Shown in pieces: positions 11,921 to 25,245 of a stretch of 64,000 nt of DNA (the first letter of the stretch is position 1; each line of letters opens with the position of its first letter). The DNA comes from Oehlia diaphana. Taxonomy: Eukaryota > Glomeromycota > Glomeromycetes > Glomerales > Glomeraceae. The DNA lies in NCBI GenBank assembly GCA_003833135.1, contig QZLH01000187.1, forward strand, positions 1 to 64,000, read 5' to 3'. A program made the position numbers and the translations under genes. The notes beneath the pieces were generated by a model. It did not search any database and had not been told where the DNA came from. It saw only the letters and a list, made by a program, of their open reading frames with translations.

Positions 11921-12770
11921 GTAAATTAAATACAAACGATTAAGTAAGTCACGAATCTTCTCCATATAAATTTCCATATAAGAAACCTTTACGGTATATT
12001 CCATTGTAGATGGGGAGTCAATAATACTGTGAAATATCTGTTCCACGATACGAGGAATAAGACCTTTAAATTCTTCGTTATCCATATCTCCCTAATAAAT
12101 AAATTGTTACGTCAGTTAGGGCTAAATTATATTCATAAAGTGCATTTATCTATACGAACCATCATGGTATGTGTTTTACCGGAACCCGTTTGACCGTAGG
12201 CAAATACAGTTCCATTGTAACCCCCAATAACATCTATTTGAATTAAAGAAATTATGAGGAAAGTAGTCATTGAATGGAAACCAAATAATATCATTATTTT
12301 ATATACCATCAACAATGGGTTTTATGGATTCATCGAAAAAGAATTTCTGCTGTGTTTCTGGAGGAAATATCTTATCGAATGTAAAATTTCCTTGAAATTC
12401 TTTACCCTGTTATATAAGAGAACAACGAAAGTAATAATCAAAAGTCAATTATTTATAACTTCTTCGATGTTGAACGCGTCAAATTAGGTAACCCTCTGAT
12501 CATAAAAACTCGTTATGTAAATTGAATTAATTGAACGTTGTCAAAATTATAACGATATTTAAATTAAAATTCACTATTACGGTTTATCTTAATGCTCTAT
12601 AAGCAAAGTGTATTATCAAAAAAAAAAATTCTGGTACTGACCTCCATACGACATGAGTCTCCATTATCATCGTAGTTTATAATGGGAACACCACCTTCCC
12701 TTATCTCACGAGAATTCTGTGGTCGAAAACGGCACACTACTCTGATATTATTTCTATTAGAATCGCCCAT
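8306..12770 (-). CDS. KHC: Kinesin-1 heavy chain
   Basis: Conventional kinesin, the plus-end-directed microtubule motor for vesicle and organelle transport. Eighteen exons (first 12642-12770, last 8306-8418) give 904 aa, typical of fungal kinesin-1. In order: N-terminal motor domain with VVCRFRPQN near residue 11, P-loop GQTGSGKT at 90-97, switch [10 protein letters not shown], switch [11 protein letters not shown], and [21 protein letters not shown]. Then neck linker, heptad-rich coiled coils over some 450 residues, and the conserved [20 protein letters not shown] segment before a tail ending [11 protein letters not shown]. The start [15 protein letters not shown] fits the family. One intron (11754-11937) is almost all poly-A, so its length may be an assembly estimate. 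Confidence 0.96.
11815..11913. repeat. Poly-A tract in kinesin intron
   Basis: About 100 bp of A, broken by only a few T and C, lies within the intron at 11754-11937. Exons on both sides join in frame. Confidence 0.9.
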
Positions 12771-14099
12771 TATGGTTATCTTCTATAATTCGGATAAATA
12801 TAAGTGTCTATATAATGTATCTGCAACAAGATGAAACGGAATGAACTTTGGTCAATTACGAATTACAGCATGAAATTTAACTATATAAAAATAAAAGAAC
12901 TTTGAACCAACAATAACATTTAAAAATACAAAACTATGCGTGAGATGAAACTTACTGTTCAGGAGAGTTCCTGTTCGTAAAAAATTAATCTTAAATTTTC
13001 TTAAATTAATAAAAACGTATAATTTAAATAAGGGTCAATTTAAATTTATAATATATGTAAGATAAATAAATTATTTATTCAAAAATTTTTTGCGATAGAT
13101 ATTTATATTTATAAATATTTTTTTTTTTTTTTTTATTTTTCGAAAAATTGCCTTCGAACTCCCGCGAAGTGCAGGGAAAAATAGAAGTGAGGGAAACTTA
13201 AAAAAAAGGACTAGTTTCCTCTTGACCACAACTCGAATCGATAGGATTGACAATATACATAATTACTGATAAGCTTTAGATTAATTCAGCACTACAGTCC
13301 GTACAATCAAACGTTAAAAGACTTTATGCCAAATCTTGACGTCCAGCCATGAATGTTTCACACTCGTTTCACATATCAATTAATATGACCAAATAAAATA
13401 CAAAGAAGGCCAATAAAAGGTGGCGGTCATTAGCCAACAATAGTGAAAAATACAAATTTTTGTATGTTCCTGCGCCCCTTTATCATCATCATCACTGAGT
13501 ACAACCCCAATCAACAATATCTTTGGATTCCAGTCTTTGCTTAAGGAAAATTTATGTAACATAGTTGTTCTAGCTTTTTATTCTTATTAGGTACTTTTCC
13601 ATTGTTAGTGACTTTGCGCTTTGCAGCATACAGTAACAATAATCTATATTCTTATTTGATGTCAATATCTTATGATTCTTGATCTAATTTGGTATTGATC
13701 TTTATAATTACAATAAGTCTATATAAATAATATAAATAAAACTTCGGGTTCGGCTTTTTTTTGTGTTCCATTTACGCAGGTCCATTGTATTTACCATTTT
13801 TCTATTATGCACATGATAATACAACAAACGGGTTAAGAATTTCCTAGTTGTTATGAATTAATTAAGAAGAGAATTTTTTTTTTTCTGATCGTTATTATAA
13901 AAAAGAAAATAATATATTTCTTACTGTAAAATCTTTAAATTATATCTTAGAAATTATACACTAACCAAAACCAGAAAAGCAATTCTAATACAATATAATT
14001 ATACCTTGAAAGAAGTCTAGTTTCACAGAATTGAATTAAACTATAAACTACGACAAATATTAAATGCATTGACCGGTTATTTGTAATGCTGGAATTGCT
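12771..14099. other. Intergenic region, kinesin promoter side
   Basis: About 1.3 kb between the 5' end of the kinesin gene and the 3' end of RPT3, both on the minus strand. AT-rich with long T runs. No gene, RNA or transposon end that I can support; the 60-codon minus-strand frames at 13071-13253 and 13380-13562 have no recognisable features. Confidence 0.5.
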
Positions 14100-15575
<1,476 letters not shown>

Positions 15576-15725
15576 GAGAATTAAATATTTGGATTAATAG
15601 ATTTCAAACCGAAATTTTTTATGCCCTTGCGTAACTGCATTACTGTACGCGTCATCTAGCTTTGTGTTACACAATATTCATAAAATAATCCGTCGATCCC
15701 AGATTAGATCAAAAAAAAAAAAATC
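15576..15725. promoter_or_regulatory. Divergent RPT3/ESF1 promoter
   Basis: 150 bp separate two outward-facing start codons, so both promoters must lie here or overlap. It contains ACGCGT near 15647. The yeast proteasome box GGTGGCAAA is not visible on either strand. Confidence 0.6.
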
Positions 15726-18403
15726 ATGACGGATAGTTCTTCGAGACCTAATAGTAAAGCGAAATCAAAAAATAACAGAATACCTGATGATCCACGTTTC
15801 GCCCATGTGCGAAAGGACCCACGGTTTGTCCGTCCGAAAAAAAAGGACGTGAAGATTGCTTTAGACGATCGTTTCGCTCATATGCTAACCAGCGAAGAGT
15901 TTAGCGATGCTCGTTAGTCTTATTTTTTATAGTTAAGCATTATAGTCATAAAAGTTCGCACATATAACATTTTTTTTTTCTTCAAGTTAAGGTTGACAAA
16001 TACGGAAAGCCGATTTCATCAGATAAAGTGGCTAAAGGATTAAAAAGATATTATAATTTAAAAGAAGAGGATGAGTTTTTATTTAAAAGTGAATCTTCAA
16101 AAACAATCAATATAGAAGATCACGCAACTACAGAAGAAGAAACAGATGAAGAAAATTTTGATTTGTCAACCCTTGATTTTGCTAGAGGCGAAGGCGTTCT
16201 TGAATCATCTTCTGATGACGAAGAGGAATATGTTTATTCAAAAAATAATAATTTGGTTGAGCAACAGGGATCCAGTGAATCAGACGAGCAGGTTCCATTA
16301 GGAGATGAGACTCATCGACTTGCTGTAGTCAACCTTGATTGGGATAATGTAAAAGCATCTGACCTTATGAAAGTGTTCAGTGGTTTTATACCAGATGGAT
16401 CTATTATATTTTCTGTAAAAATCTATCCTTCAGAATTTGGAAAGGAACGCATGGAAAAGGTAGCTTTTTAACATTTGATTAAATGACTTTCAAAATTACA
16501 ATTATTTTTACATTATAGGAAACACGAGAAGGCCCACCAAAGGAAATTTTTAAATCAACATCAGCCTCGTCTGATCGTGATGATGATGAGGAGATTAACT
16601 TAAACGACCATATCATTAATGATAATGGAGAGGAATTTGACTCGGAAGCATTAAGAAAATATCAATTGGAGCGACTTAGGTTCATTATTAAATTAATTAA
16701 ACCTATTTTAAATTATTACTAATCAAATTTATTCGTATAGATATTATTATGCTGTTGTTGACTGCGATACTGTTGAAACCGCTCGTCATATTTACCAACA
16801 ATGTGACGGTGCAGAATTTGAAAGCACGTCTAATTCTTTTGATCTTCGCTTTATACCCGATGACTTGGAATTTAATGATGAATTAAAGTAATTAATTTAA
16901 TATGTTTGGAAATGTTAAATACAATTAGATATCAATAAAATTTATCGGTTATAGAGACGAATGTTTCCAAGCGCCTGATATGTATGAACCTGTTGACTTT
17001 GTCACTGATGTAAGATATTTTATTCTCTACAAGTTTTAATTTTCGTATAATTTAACACGGTACTTGTGTACTTATTATATAATAAAAGGCATTGCAATAT
17101 TCAAGTGTGAAATTGACTTGGGATGGTGACGATCCGGATCGTGTAAAGACTATACGTCAAACATTATCGAAGAAAAATATTGATGATATGGATTTTAAAA
17201 ATTATATTGCTTCGTCCAGCGAGGAATCAGGTGATGACGTAGAAGAAACAAGGCGAAAGTATAAAAATTTGTTATATGAAATTGAAAATGAAAATGCGGA
17301 AACAGATCAAGAAATGGAAATTACATTTACTCCTGGATTAAGTGAAGTGGCTGCCGTGAATTCAGAAAAGGTTTGATAATGAACATAATTATTTAATTAT
17401 TATAAAAATTCATTTTATTTACTTACAATATTTGCAACAGGCCATTGAAAATGAAACGAGCTTGGAGACATATTTGCGTAAACAACGTGAAAAACGCAAA
17501 GAAAAGAAGAACGCGAAAGAGAAACAAATAGAAAATACAAGCGATGGTAGATTTTTCTCTAATTTTTCATCTGTAATATTTCTTTGTATAAATATTCTTA
17601 CATTTTAAAAATAGATGACAATATTGGAAGAAATTTGAACAATCTTCATTTAATAAACTCGAATATTTCAAAACCAAAATCCAAAAAACCGCACAAATTT
17701 TCTAAAGAAGAGCACAAGGAGGCTGATCGACAAAAGGCCGAATTAGAACTTTTAGTTATGGATGATGAGAAAGAGGTTCATAAACATTTTGATTTAAAAG
17801 AGATTATTAAAAACGAGAAGAAAAAGAATAAAAAGAAAAAAATAAGAAAAGATTCTATTCAGGATGACGATGATTTTGAAATTAATGTTAATGACTCTAG
17901 ATTTGCGGCATTACACGAGTCACATCATTTTGCAATAGACCCTTCTAATCCACAGTATCCTTTGTTAAATTTTTTATATTCAAGTTTTTTTTCTTTTTAA
18001 AAAATAAATTATTTTTTAACTTGATTTGTCAATAGGTTTAAAAAGACTAAATCTATGGGTAAACTTTTGGAAGAACGACAACGACGCCAGTCTGAACCAA
18101 GTCAACAGAAGTCTAATAAAGCTTTTGAGGTAATAAGTTAAAATAGGAATAATTCATTTATGGCTGATTTTATTAATTGAACATATATTTTATAAATAGG
18201 AAATCTCAAATGATAAGGATCCAAATATCAAAGATTCAAATCTATCATTATTAGTAAATTCTGTAAGCTTTTTGACTATAAACAAATATTACTTTATTAC
18301 TAAACAATATTATTAATAAGATCTACTTTTATAGGTAAAGCGAAAGAATGCATTAGCTATTGAAAGTAATCAAAAAGGAAAACGCAGAAAAGCCAAATCT
18401 TGA
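15726..18403 (+). CDS. ESF1: Pre-rRNA processing protein Esf1
   Basis: Nucleolar factor for 18S rRNA maturation in the small-subunit processome. Eleven exons (15726-15912, 15987-16459, 16519-16679, 16741-16887, 16955-17009, 17089-17370, 17441-17546, 17615-17954, 18036-18129, 18200-18262, 18335-18403) give 658 aa. Seen: N-terminal [13 protein letters not shown] and DDRFAHM (family DPRF motifs), [10 protein letters not shown]...LKRYY, acidic patches, the RRM-like region [20 protein letters not shown] with [13 protein letters not shown], and the C-terminal NUC153-type segment [26 protein letters not shown]. It ends in a basic tail RKAKS. Confidence 0.95.
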
Positions 18404-19014
18404 CATTTAAAAATTGTTTCCGGGGAAATTTCTGATTCATAAGACTAAATTTGTGTTTTAAAAATTTTAAAAATATATTTTCGTTAAGTATGAAGGGTAA
18501 AATTGGTCCGATTATAGAGTTAAATTTTGGACCAATCATTTCTTATAAATGATAAGAATTTCGAAGATATATTTTTTTTTAGAATTAGTAGAAATATCTA
18601 TCTAAGTTCAATTTCTAAATAATTTATATTTGCATGTATTACGTCATCGAGAATTTATACAAATTTGTTTCACTTGAAATTGTTTTAATATATATCTTTA
18701 TGTAAAAACGACCCGATCCTGAAACGTGGATTAAAAAACAGAGAAACAAGACGGCCGTGATAGGATAGTCCCCTCATTTAGATAAAAATATAAGTAATCT
18801 AATCTTATTTATATTTACATTAAATAGTACGAGGAATTACCATACATTCATACAACTTAGCTAATCACATACTGTTATAACGAACCTGTTTGTACCAAAA
18901 TCTTGTTATACTGAACCAGAATTTCCAGAACCGATTTTTATAAATAATTTCACTGATTATATTTCTATAACGAACATTCATGTGACTATATTCTGATCTA
19001 GACCAAATCACCGG

Positions 19015-19220
19015 CACGTGACCGTTTTTGCCGATCATGTCAATATCTCTAGGAATAATTCTCTACAAGTTTGATTAGAGGGGTTGTATACCATTTTTGC
19101 TCTTTTATATTTAAATTTGCAAAAGTTAACCTTAGCAAAAAATTGGCATTCAAAGCCCATTTTTTCCTTAAGGTAAACTTGCAGAAAAAGCAAAAATGCA
19201 TATAGAATTCAATTTTGAAG
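19015..19220. repeat. CACGTG-headed dispersed repeat, copy 1
   Basis: Starts with GGCACGTGACCG, then TTTTTGCCGATCAT, CTCTACAAGTTTGATTAG, TTTGCAAAAGTTAACC, TTGGCATTCAAAGCCC and GTAAACTTGCAG followed by GCAAAAATGCA. The same order of words occurs at 24430-24670 and 26715-26890. Confidence 0.65.
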
Positions 19221-19535
19221 TTTGTATAGTGGGTTTGTAACTCATACGAAAACCCCTCCAAATTTCTCCGGGTTGTGACAAATAGACTACATGACGAATA
19301 AGTTTTGGACCAACCAAGTCACTGAGATAAATATAGTCAGCGCGTTTTCCGCAATCACGTGAAAGGTGACAGTAAAACAAACTCCCCAGCCTCAGCGTAA
19401 ATATCAAAAAAAGCTCGGGCACGTGATTCATGTGATTTGACTGCGGCTAAGTGTGGCTATAGAAATTGCACTACGCAGTTATTGCTAAATTAACTTCTTA
19501 AGGTCAACACTAACTCCAAAGGTAAAAGTCTAACC

Positions 19536-19700
19536 TTCCTTACCTAACCCTAAAATACTCCAATGTCTGCGTTATCTTCAAGGATAAGTATTTGTGCCTA
19601 AACCAACTTTCCTTACCTAACCCTAAGATACTCCAACGTCAATGTTATTTCAAAGATAAATATTTCAGCCTAAAGTAACTTTCCTTACCCTAAGATACTC
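19536..19700. repeat. Tandem repeat, period 72-73 bp
   Basis: Two full copies and one partial copy begin at 19536, 19609 and 19681, each with TTCCTTACC followed by CTAAGATACTCC-like sequence. The third lacks the middle CTAACC. Confidence 0.8.
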
Positions 19701-20229
19701 CACTCCAAAAATGATTGCTTGAGAATATAATGAAATTTTATAGATATTAATTCATAAGAGTAAAACAAATTCTTTAAATTAATAAATTAGTGTAATTATT
19801 TTATTAAAATAGAATGTACAGTATATTAATTTGACAATAAAATTTATTCAATTTCAAATTTCAATTTATTAAAATACATTAATTTAAAATAAATTATTGT
19901 AAATAATAAGTGCTATCAGTATGCCTTCCATGTTAATGGCATGGTTTACTTATTTTGCCTTACTAATACTTTATGATACAGACTAGTTTTGCTCTTCTAG
20001 AAGAAAAGGTAGCATTAATTAGGCTGTCAAATAGCAGTTGCAAATTAGTTTGTTGCACTGGTATTATTACTTACTTTGTGATTTCCAAGATATTAGGTTT
20101 ATTTCTACAGGTTTCATATTTCCTGCAAGTAGCTATTGTAAATAAAATAGGCCAACCTTTTTTTAAAAAAAAATTTTGTATTCTTGGTATTTGATAATGT
20201 AGACGTGAAAAGAAAGGATAGCTTAAATA

Positions 20230-23200
20230 CAGTAATGATTATTTGAACTATTGGACATTGTCTAATCTAAGTCCAAATGATCAATTGGACATATAGATTA
20301 TATCCAATTACAACAAAATTTTATTTTTTAATTTGACTTATAAAAAGAGAATAACTATTAAAACATTATATTTTTATTGAAGTATTTTATTGAATTCAAA
20401 TTTATCAGCAGAAAAATAACTACAAGTCAACTATTAATTATTTAAAATCAGACAAATAACTAGGTTCACCCAAATTTTTAGTAAAAATATTCTGAAGTCT
20501 CCATTTAGCATTTTTATCTCTTGCTAGATGTGGTAAATTTGAAATATTCATTATATTAATATCATATTCCATTTTGTTATCATTGCTATTATTACTATCA
20601 TTTTCAAATTTTTCTAAATCCTCTTCTTCATTATTTATTCATCATCCAACATACTAATTCATTTAAATATCATGCTATGCCATTCATCAACATTTTGTAT
20701 ATTTTTATTAATATTTAAAAAATTCATTATCAGATATATTATCAGTTTTTTGTTCCAATATATTGTTATCTTCTGTAGTTGATAAAGGTGTAGCGACATC
20801 AATATTTTTAAATTTTTGAGCTTCTTCATCAATTTGTTTAAGTTTTAACTTATGTAGCATAGATGTTCGAATTTGTGCAATACCTAGAACTTTTTCAGAC
20901 TAAACAATATAATTATTAAAGATAAAAATAAAAAAATAAATAAATAAAAATTTATAAAAATTCTTACACTTAAACGATTTCGTCTTTTAGAGTGTAACCA
21001 TCCTATTGTTAAAAAAAGCCACTCTAAAGATGCTGTTGTTATTGCAATAAAAAAAATTCTTTCTGCAACTTGATAAAGTTCTTTAGAATGAGTGAATGAC
21101 CACGAACATAATTCTAAAATCCAAGAATGTCATTGTGAAATTGACGTGTAGTTGCATTATTATAAGGATATTTTTCTTGATGATATGCTTTTAATTCAAC
21201 TAATAAAACTTCTGGATCTTTATTAAATCAAGCATAGTAGTAATATGTAATCCACCAACCAAGATGAGAAAATCCAAGACTTTCAATTGCTGGATTAAAT
21301 TTTTTCATATGATATCCAGGATGAAGCAAAAATGAAAGAAGTAAAAGTGGCTGCTCCCAATCTGCCCATCTTTTTTCTAATTTTTGCAAAAGTTGCTTGC
21401 TTAATGTATGATTGGAAAGTGATCGCAAAATATTTACTATATTTCCAAAACTATGGAGTACTTTATGAAGTTGAGAATTATATCGTTGTAATTGATTTAA
21501 TGCAGCACAGTAAGGAAGCATAATAGTTTCCAATTGCTTAAGATTGTTTCACCATGCATTATCTGAAATACAATTAAAATATTCATCAGAAAAATCGTAA
21601 AGATCATTAGATTCTTACTCTTCAATTTTAATAGCTAAATTCTAAAAAAAAAATACGAAAAAAAAAGTTAAAGCTCAAAATATTACTATATAGGATAATT
21701 ATTAATTAATAATACCTTATGACACCTGCCGCCCATAGGATAAAAATTTATCATATGTTGCTACCGACGTGGTAAAAATTCTTAAAATAACATCGCTTGG
21801 TTAGAACAAAAATTAGGACAAAATTTAAAATTTCTTACAAAAAAATTTCAATTTGCGATAGTTTCTCCATATTTTATTTATTAACCAATAAAATTATTGT
21901 GGCACATTTTACTTTTAAGAAAACGGCAAAAAGAATGTATTATATATTTTTGCTGATGAAATATATTTTATTAATTTTTAACTTTTTGGAATCCAGGACT
22001 TAAAACTAACTAACTAACTACTGAAATCTTGTTGGAAATTACAGTTATTTATAAAAATTAAGAAAATCATTTCTATTATTTACTATCTTTTTCCTACTAA
22101 AAATTTGTAGATCTAAAAGAAATTCATTATCATGTAACTATCCCGTGACTAAACTAAATTAAACTATAAATAAAATTATTCTAAAAATAAATAACTATAA
22201 ATAATATTATGTAACTATATTCTATCATTTCTTTTAACTATTCCGGTTAAATATTATTCCTTCGGTTAAATGTTTACCCATTGGTTAATTATTTATCCGT
22301 CAATTAATTTTCGGTTATTACAACCTTAAGGGTGGCCTTTGATTTTAACAAGCTTGAAAAACAGTAGTAATGTGAATTCTATCATATTTCATTTAGAACA
22401 ATCAACGCATAAAATTTGTTTTATAAGTAGCAGCCTATTCTTCATATAATTTTCCAATCCAAAATTTTGCCCTACTAAAAAATGAAGTAATTCCAACTGT
22501 TTGCCTAACTAGAGTAGACAAAGAACTTGATTCTTTAAAAATATCTCCTACGTAAAGATTAAGCTGATGTGCGTAATATGGTAAAAATAGTTTTTCTCTA
22601 TATAGAAGTTGTAAACGCTTATTACAATAAAATAAAAATATAAATATATATTATTAAATAAAATAAAATTTAACTAACTGTGCTGCAGTATTCTCAGAAG
22701 CTGAATCTGTTATTAGGCCATTTACTTTAATATTCTGTTGTTTAAGTTCAGTAAAAAATTTTTCTGTAATATGTACAATTTCATTTCCAGTAATCCGCTT
22801 TGCTCCACAATCTGTTGCTTTCCAAATCACAACATCACCAAGTGATGTTGTTGATGTGTAACATTTTTCCAACCATTAAAAGCAAGAGTCACACCAAATT
22901 GATCCCTTTTTTGCATTTTCAAGTAATATTTCTGATTCATTACTTGTTGCTTCTTTAAGAATTCGCCCACCTAATACTAGTTTTGATGGTAATGTAATCA
23001 TAAGATTAAGCCAGTGAAATAAACGCTTTACTGCATCATTTTCTACCCATTGAAATGCAAATCCACATGAAACTATAACTTCTAATAAAAGTTGTTCAAA
23101 TTTATGTTCTTATGCAGTTATTAAAGGACGAAAAATATAATTATTTAAAGTATTAATATCTTGAGAAATTTCATTATCTGAAAATTCATCAGCAATTGAA

Positions 23201-23904
23201 TTATAAGAAGTATCAGCAGATTCATTTTCACTTGAAGAATCATCTGAAATACTAGTTCTACGTGATCTCTTTTTTGGAGGTTTAATATTCTTTTTTTTAG
23301 ATGTAGATTTTGCTCCATCTCTTTCAGCTTTATTAAGTAAATCTTTAATTTCTTGAGCTGTATATTTTTTAGTAAAATTTGGACAACTTTGAAAATGACA
23401 TGCACATTCTCTTTTAGTATTGGTAAATTTATTTTTATATGCTTCATCTTTTTCAACAGCATTAATACAAGCTTGGTATATAGCATATTTATTGCATGAA
23501 TTTGCTTTTTTTACAGAATGAAGAACAACTATATAAGGTGTTAAAAAATGACTTTTTCGAACTATATTAAAAAAAAAGGTTAATGATTGGTGATTAATGA
23601 TTATCAATGCAAATGTAGTTTAGTATTTAAATCTAATCTAGATAGATCTACAAAAAATATAATTTATTAGTAAAATGAATATATAAGTTTACATTATTAA
23701 ATCTTGGCAAATTACGTCATATTATTACAATTTTGAAAATTGATTTAGGTTAATTCTGGTCAAAATTAATGCTTAATATGGGCCAAAATAAATTGTCCTA
23801 TTTTTGAACATTTGGACATTTGGACATGGAGTGGACTATGTCCAATTAGTTTAATGTTTAATAGTCCAATTGTGGAAATTGGACAATGTCTAATATCATC
23901 ACTG
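20230..23904 (-). mobile_element. Decayed hAT transposon with 8-bp target duplication
   Basis: The left end CAGTAATGATTATTTGAAC is matched by the right end, whose reverse complement reads CAGTGATGATATTAGACATT. ATTGGACATTGTC-type words lie just inside both ends. The element is bounded by a perfect 8-bp direct repeat CTTAAATA at 20222-20229 and 23905-23912, as expected for hAT. The 3.7-kb interior carries a broken transposase on the minus strand. Confidence 0.85.
20480..23617 (-). pseudogene. hAT transposase pseudogene
   Basis: Fragments in transposase order on the minus strand. Near 23600-23110: a cysteine/histidine BED-like finger (CACHFQSCPNF) followed by a basic linker. Near 23100-22650: a segment ending in KVNGLITDSASENTAAQ. 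Near 22570-22430: FLPYYAHQLNLYVGDIFKES. Near 21640-20960: the C-terminal dimerisation region with ASLEWLFLTIGWLHSKRRNR. It is interrupted by stops (for example TAA after RPLITA near 23110, TAG after GKLYEE near 22435, TGA near 21560) and by frameshifts around 22880-22910, so it cannot make a full protein. Confidence 0.85.
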
Positions 23905-23912
23905 CTTAAATA

Positions 23913-25245
23913 ATAGCTTAAATAATACATGATAATATTTAAATAGATCAGTTGCCATAAACTGCGCCATATGTAACAAAATCACATGCTCAAAAATCAC
24001 ATACCTGAGCTTTTTTTGATGGTTGTTACTGGGGAAGATTAGTTAAACATTACAATCAGAAAAAGTCATGTGATCTATATAAATCTGAAAGGGTCGCTGT
24101 ATGAATTGTGGGTTTGTTTTCTATTATCATCTATCTTTGAAAATAATCTGCAAATTTGATCACGTGCCAGTGATTTCTACCCAGCTTCCCTAGTATCACC
24201 ATCACTTTTTCCATCCCACGTGATTTTGTAAAATTCATTACTGCTGGCATTACACCCCACTACATTTTCACTGTTTATATTTATCTGAGAACCAGTTTTT
24301 TTTTGCTCCACAAAATTATTTTTTTCACATCCCTTTAAATGTCACCGGTTACGTGGAGTAGAATTTTTAATTATAAAAGTGTCAGTGATACTGGAGTAAC
24401 TTTCTACCCCAACAGCACCAGAAAATTCTTCAATCACGTGACAATTTTGACGATCATTTCCTAAAATATCACTAAAAATATCTTTTTTTTAAATTTAAAT
24501 AAATTATCCGTAATTTTACATGCTCTACAAGTTTACTTAGGGTAATATTTGGCTTTTTATATATATTTTTTCAAAATGATGAATTTGCAAAAATGGCATT
24601 TAAAACCCTCTTTAATAAACTTGCTCAGAAGGCAAAAATACATAAATTTTGTAAATTTTAGGGCCGTATAAAGTATGTGAAGTTTAAAAAAATATTTTTT
24701 TTTATCGCCAAAATTAATCTCACGTGATCGAAGAATTTTTGGGGTAGTTTTTCTTGCAGGGATGCAGGGAAAATGAGAATCCCGATCTATCAGTAATTTT
24801 TTCGAAAATTTAAATTATAATTCTGGCCAGCACCACAAATTTGGCCTAAATTATCCAGAAGTTCGGTATATTATATAACGAATTCACTATATACCGAACC
24901 AAACGGAAGTTCTTACTAAACTACGTCTTTAACCAGATAATTTATAGTCATTAGGAACTACACTTTAGAAATTATAGCTCCAGTCCATCAATTATATTTT
25001 GAATCCTTTACGTTGTTTCAAAATCATCAAAATCAAGTCTTGCCAGCATTCATATCACATAATTTTAGGATCGAAGGTGAAGTATTGGTAATAACTACAG
25101 GTTATTTAGGAGTGATGTTTTCTAATACCGTACAATTTAACATGTATTAAAAATTATAAATAATTATACAGTAATAAATTTACATATAGTAATAAAATGC
25201 ACAGTTAAAAAAGAAAAAAATTAAAATAAAAAAAATAAACATTAT
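23913..25245. other. Intergenic repeats between hAT and DAO gene
   Basis: AT-rich. CACGTG words occur near 24160, 24218, 24435 and 24720. It also holds the dispersed repeat copy at 24430-24670 and a short stretch near 24860-24915 with TTCGGTATATTATATAACG and TATACCGAACC that suggests a decayed inverted-repeat element. No gene seen. Confidence 0.5.
24430..24670. repeat. CACGTG-headed dispersed repeat, copy 2
   Basis: Order of words: ATCACGTGACAATTTTGACG, CTCTACAAGTTTACTTAGG, TTTGCAAAAATGGCATTT, AAAACCC, AAACTTGCTCAG, AGGCAAAAATACA. Confidence 0.65.

Larger units (their letters stand above)
18404..20221. other. AT-rich intergenic repeats, no gene
   Basis: Contains the copy of the CACGTG-headed repeat (19015-19220), the 73-bp tandem repeat (19536-19700), and a stretch near 18870-18960 (ATAACGAACCTG, TATACTGAACC) that resembles a second TATACCGAACC stretch near 24893. 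Short frames at 19049-19431 and 19973-20194 lack any family features. Confidence 0.55.

Noticed and set aside
13071..13562. Two 60-codon minus-strand frames
   Set aside because: No motif, no splice context and composition equal to the intergenic background.
19049..19431. Overlapping 70- and 87-codon minus-strand frames
   Set aside because: They lie in a dispersed repeat whose other copies are not open in the same frame.
23145..23486. 113-codon frame inside the hAT element
   Set aside because: Alternative frame of the transposase fragment that carries the BED-like cysteines and histidine.
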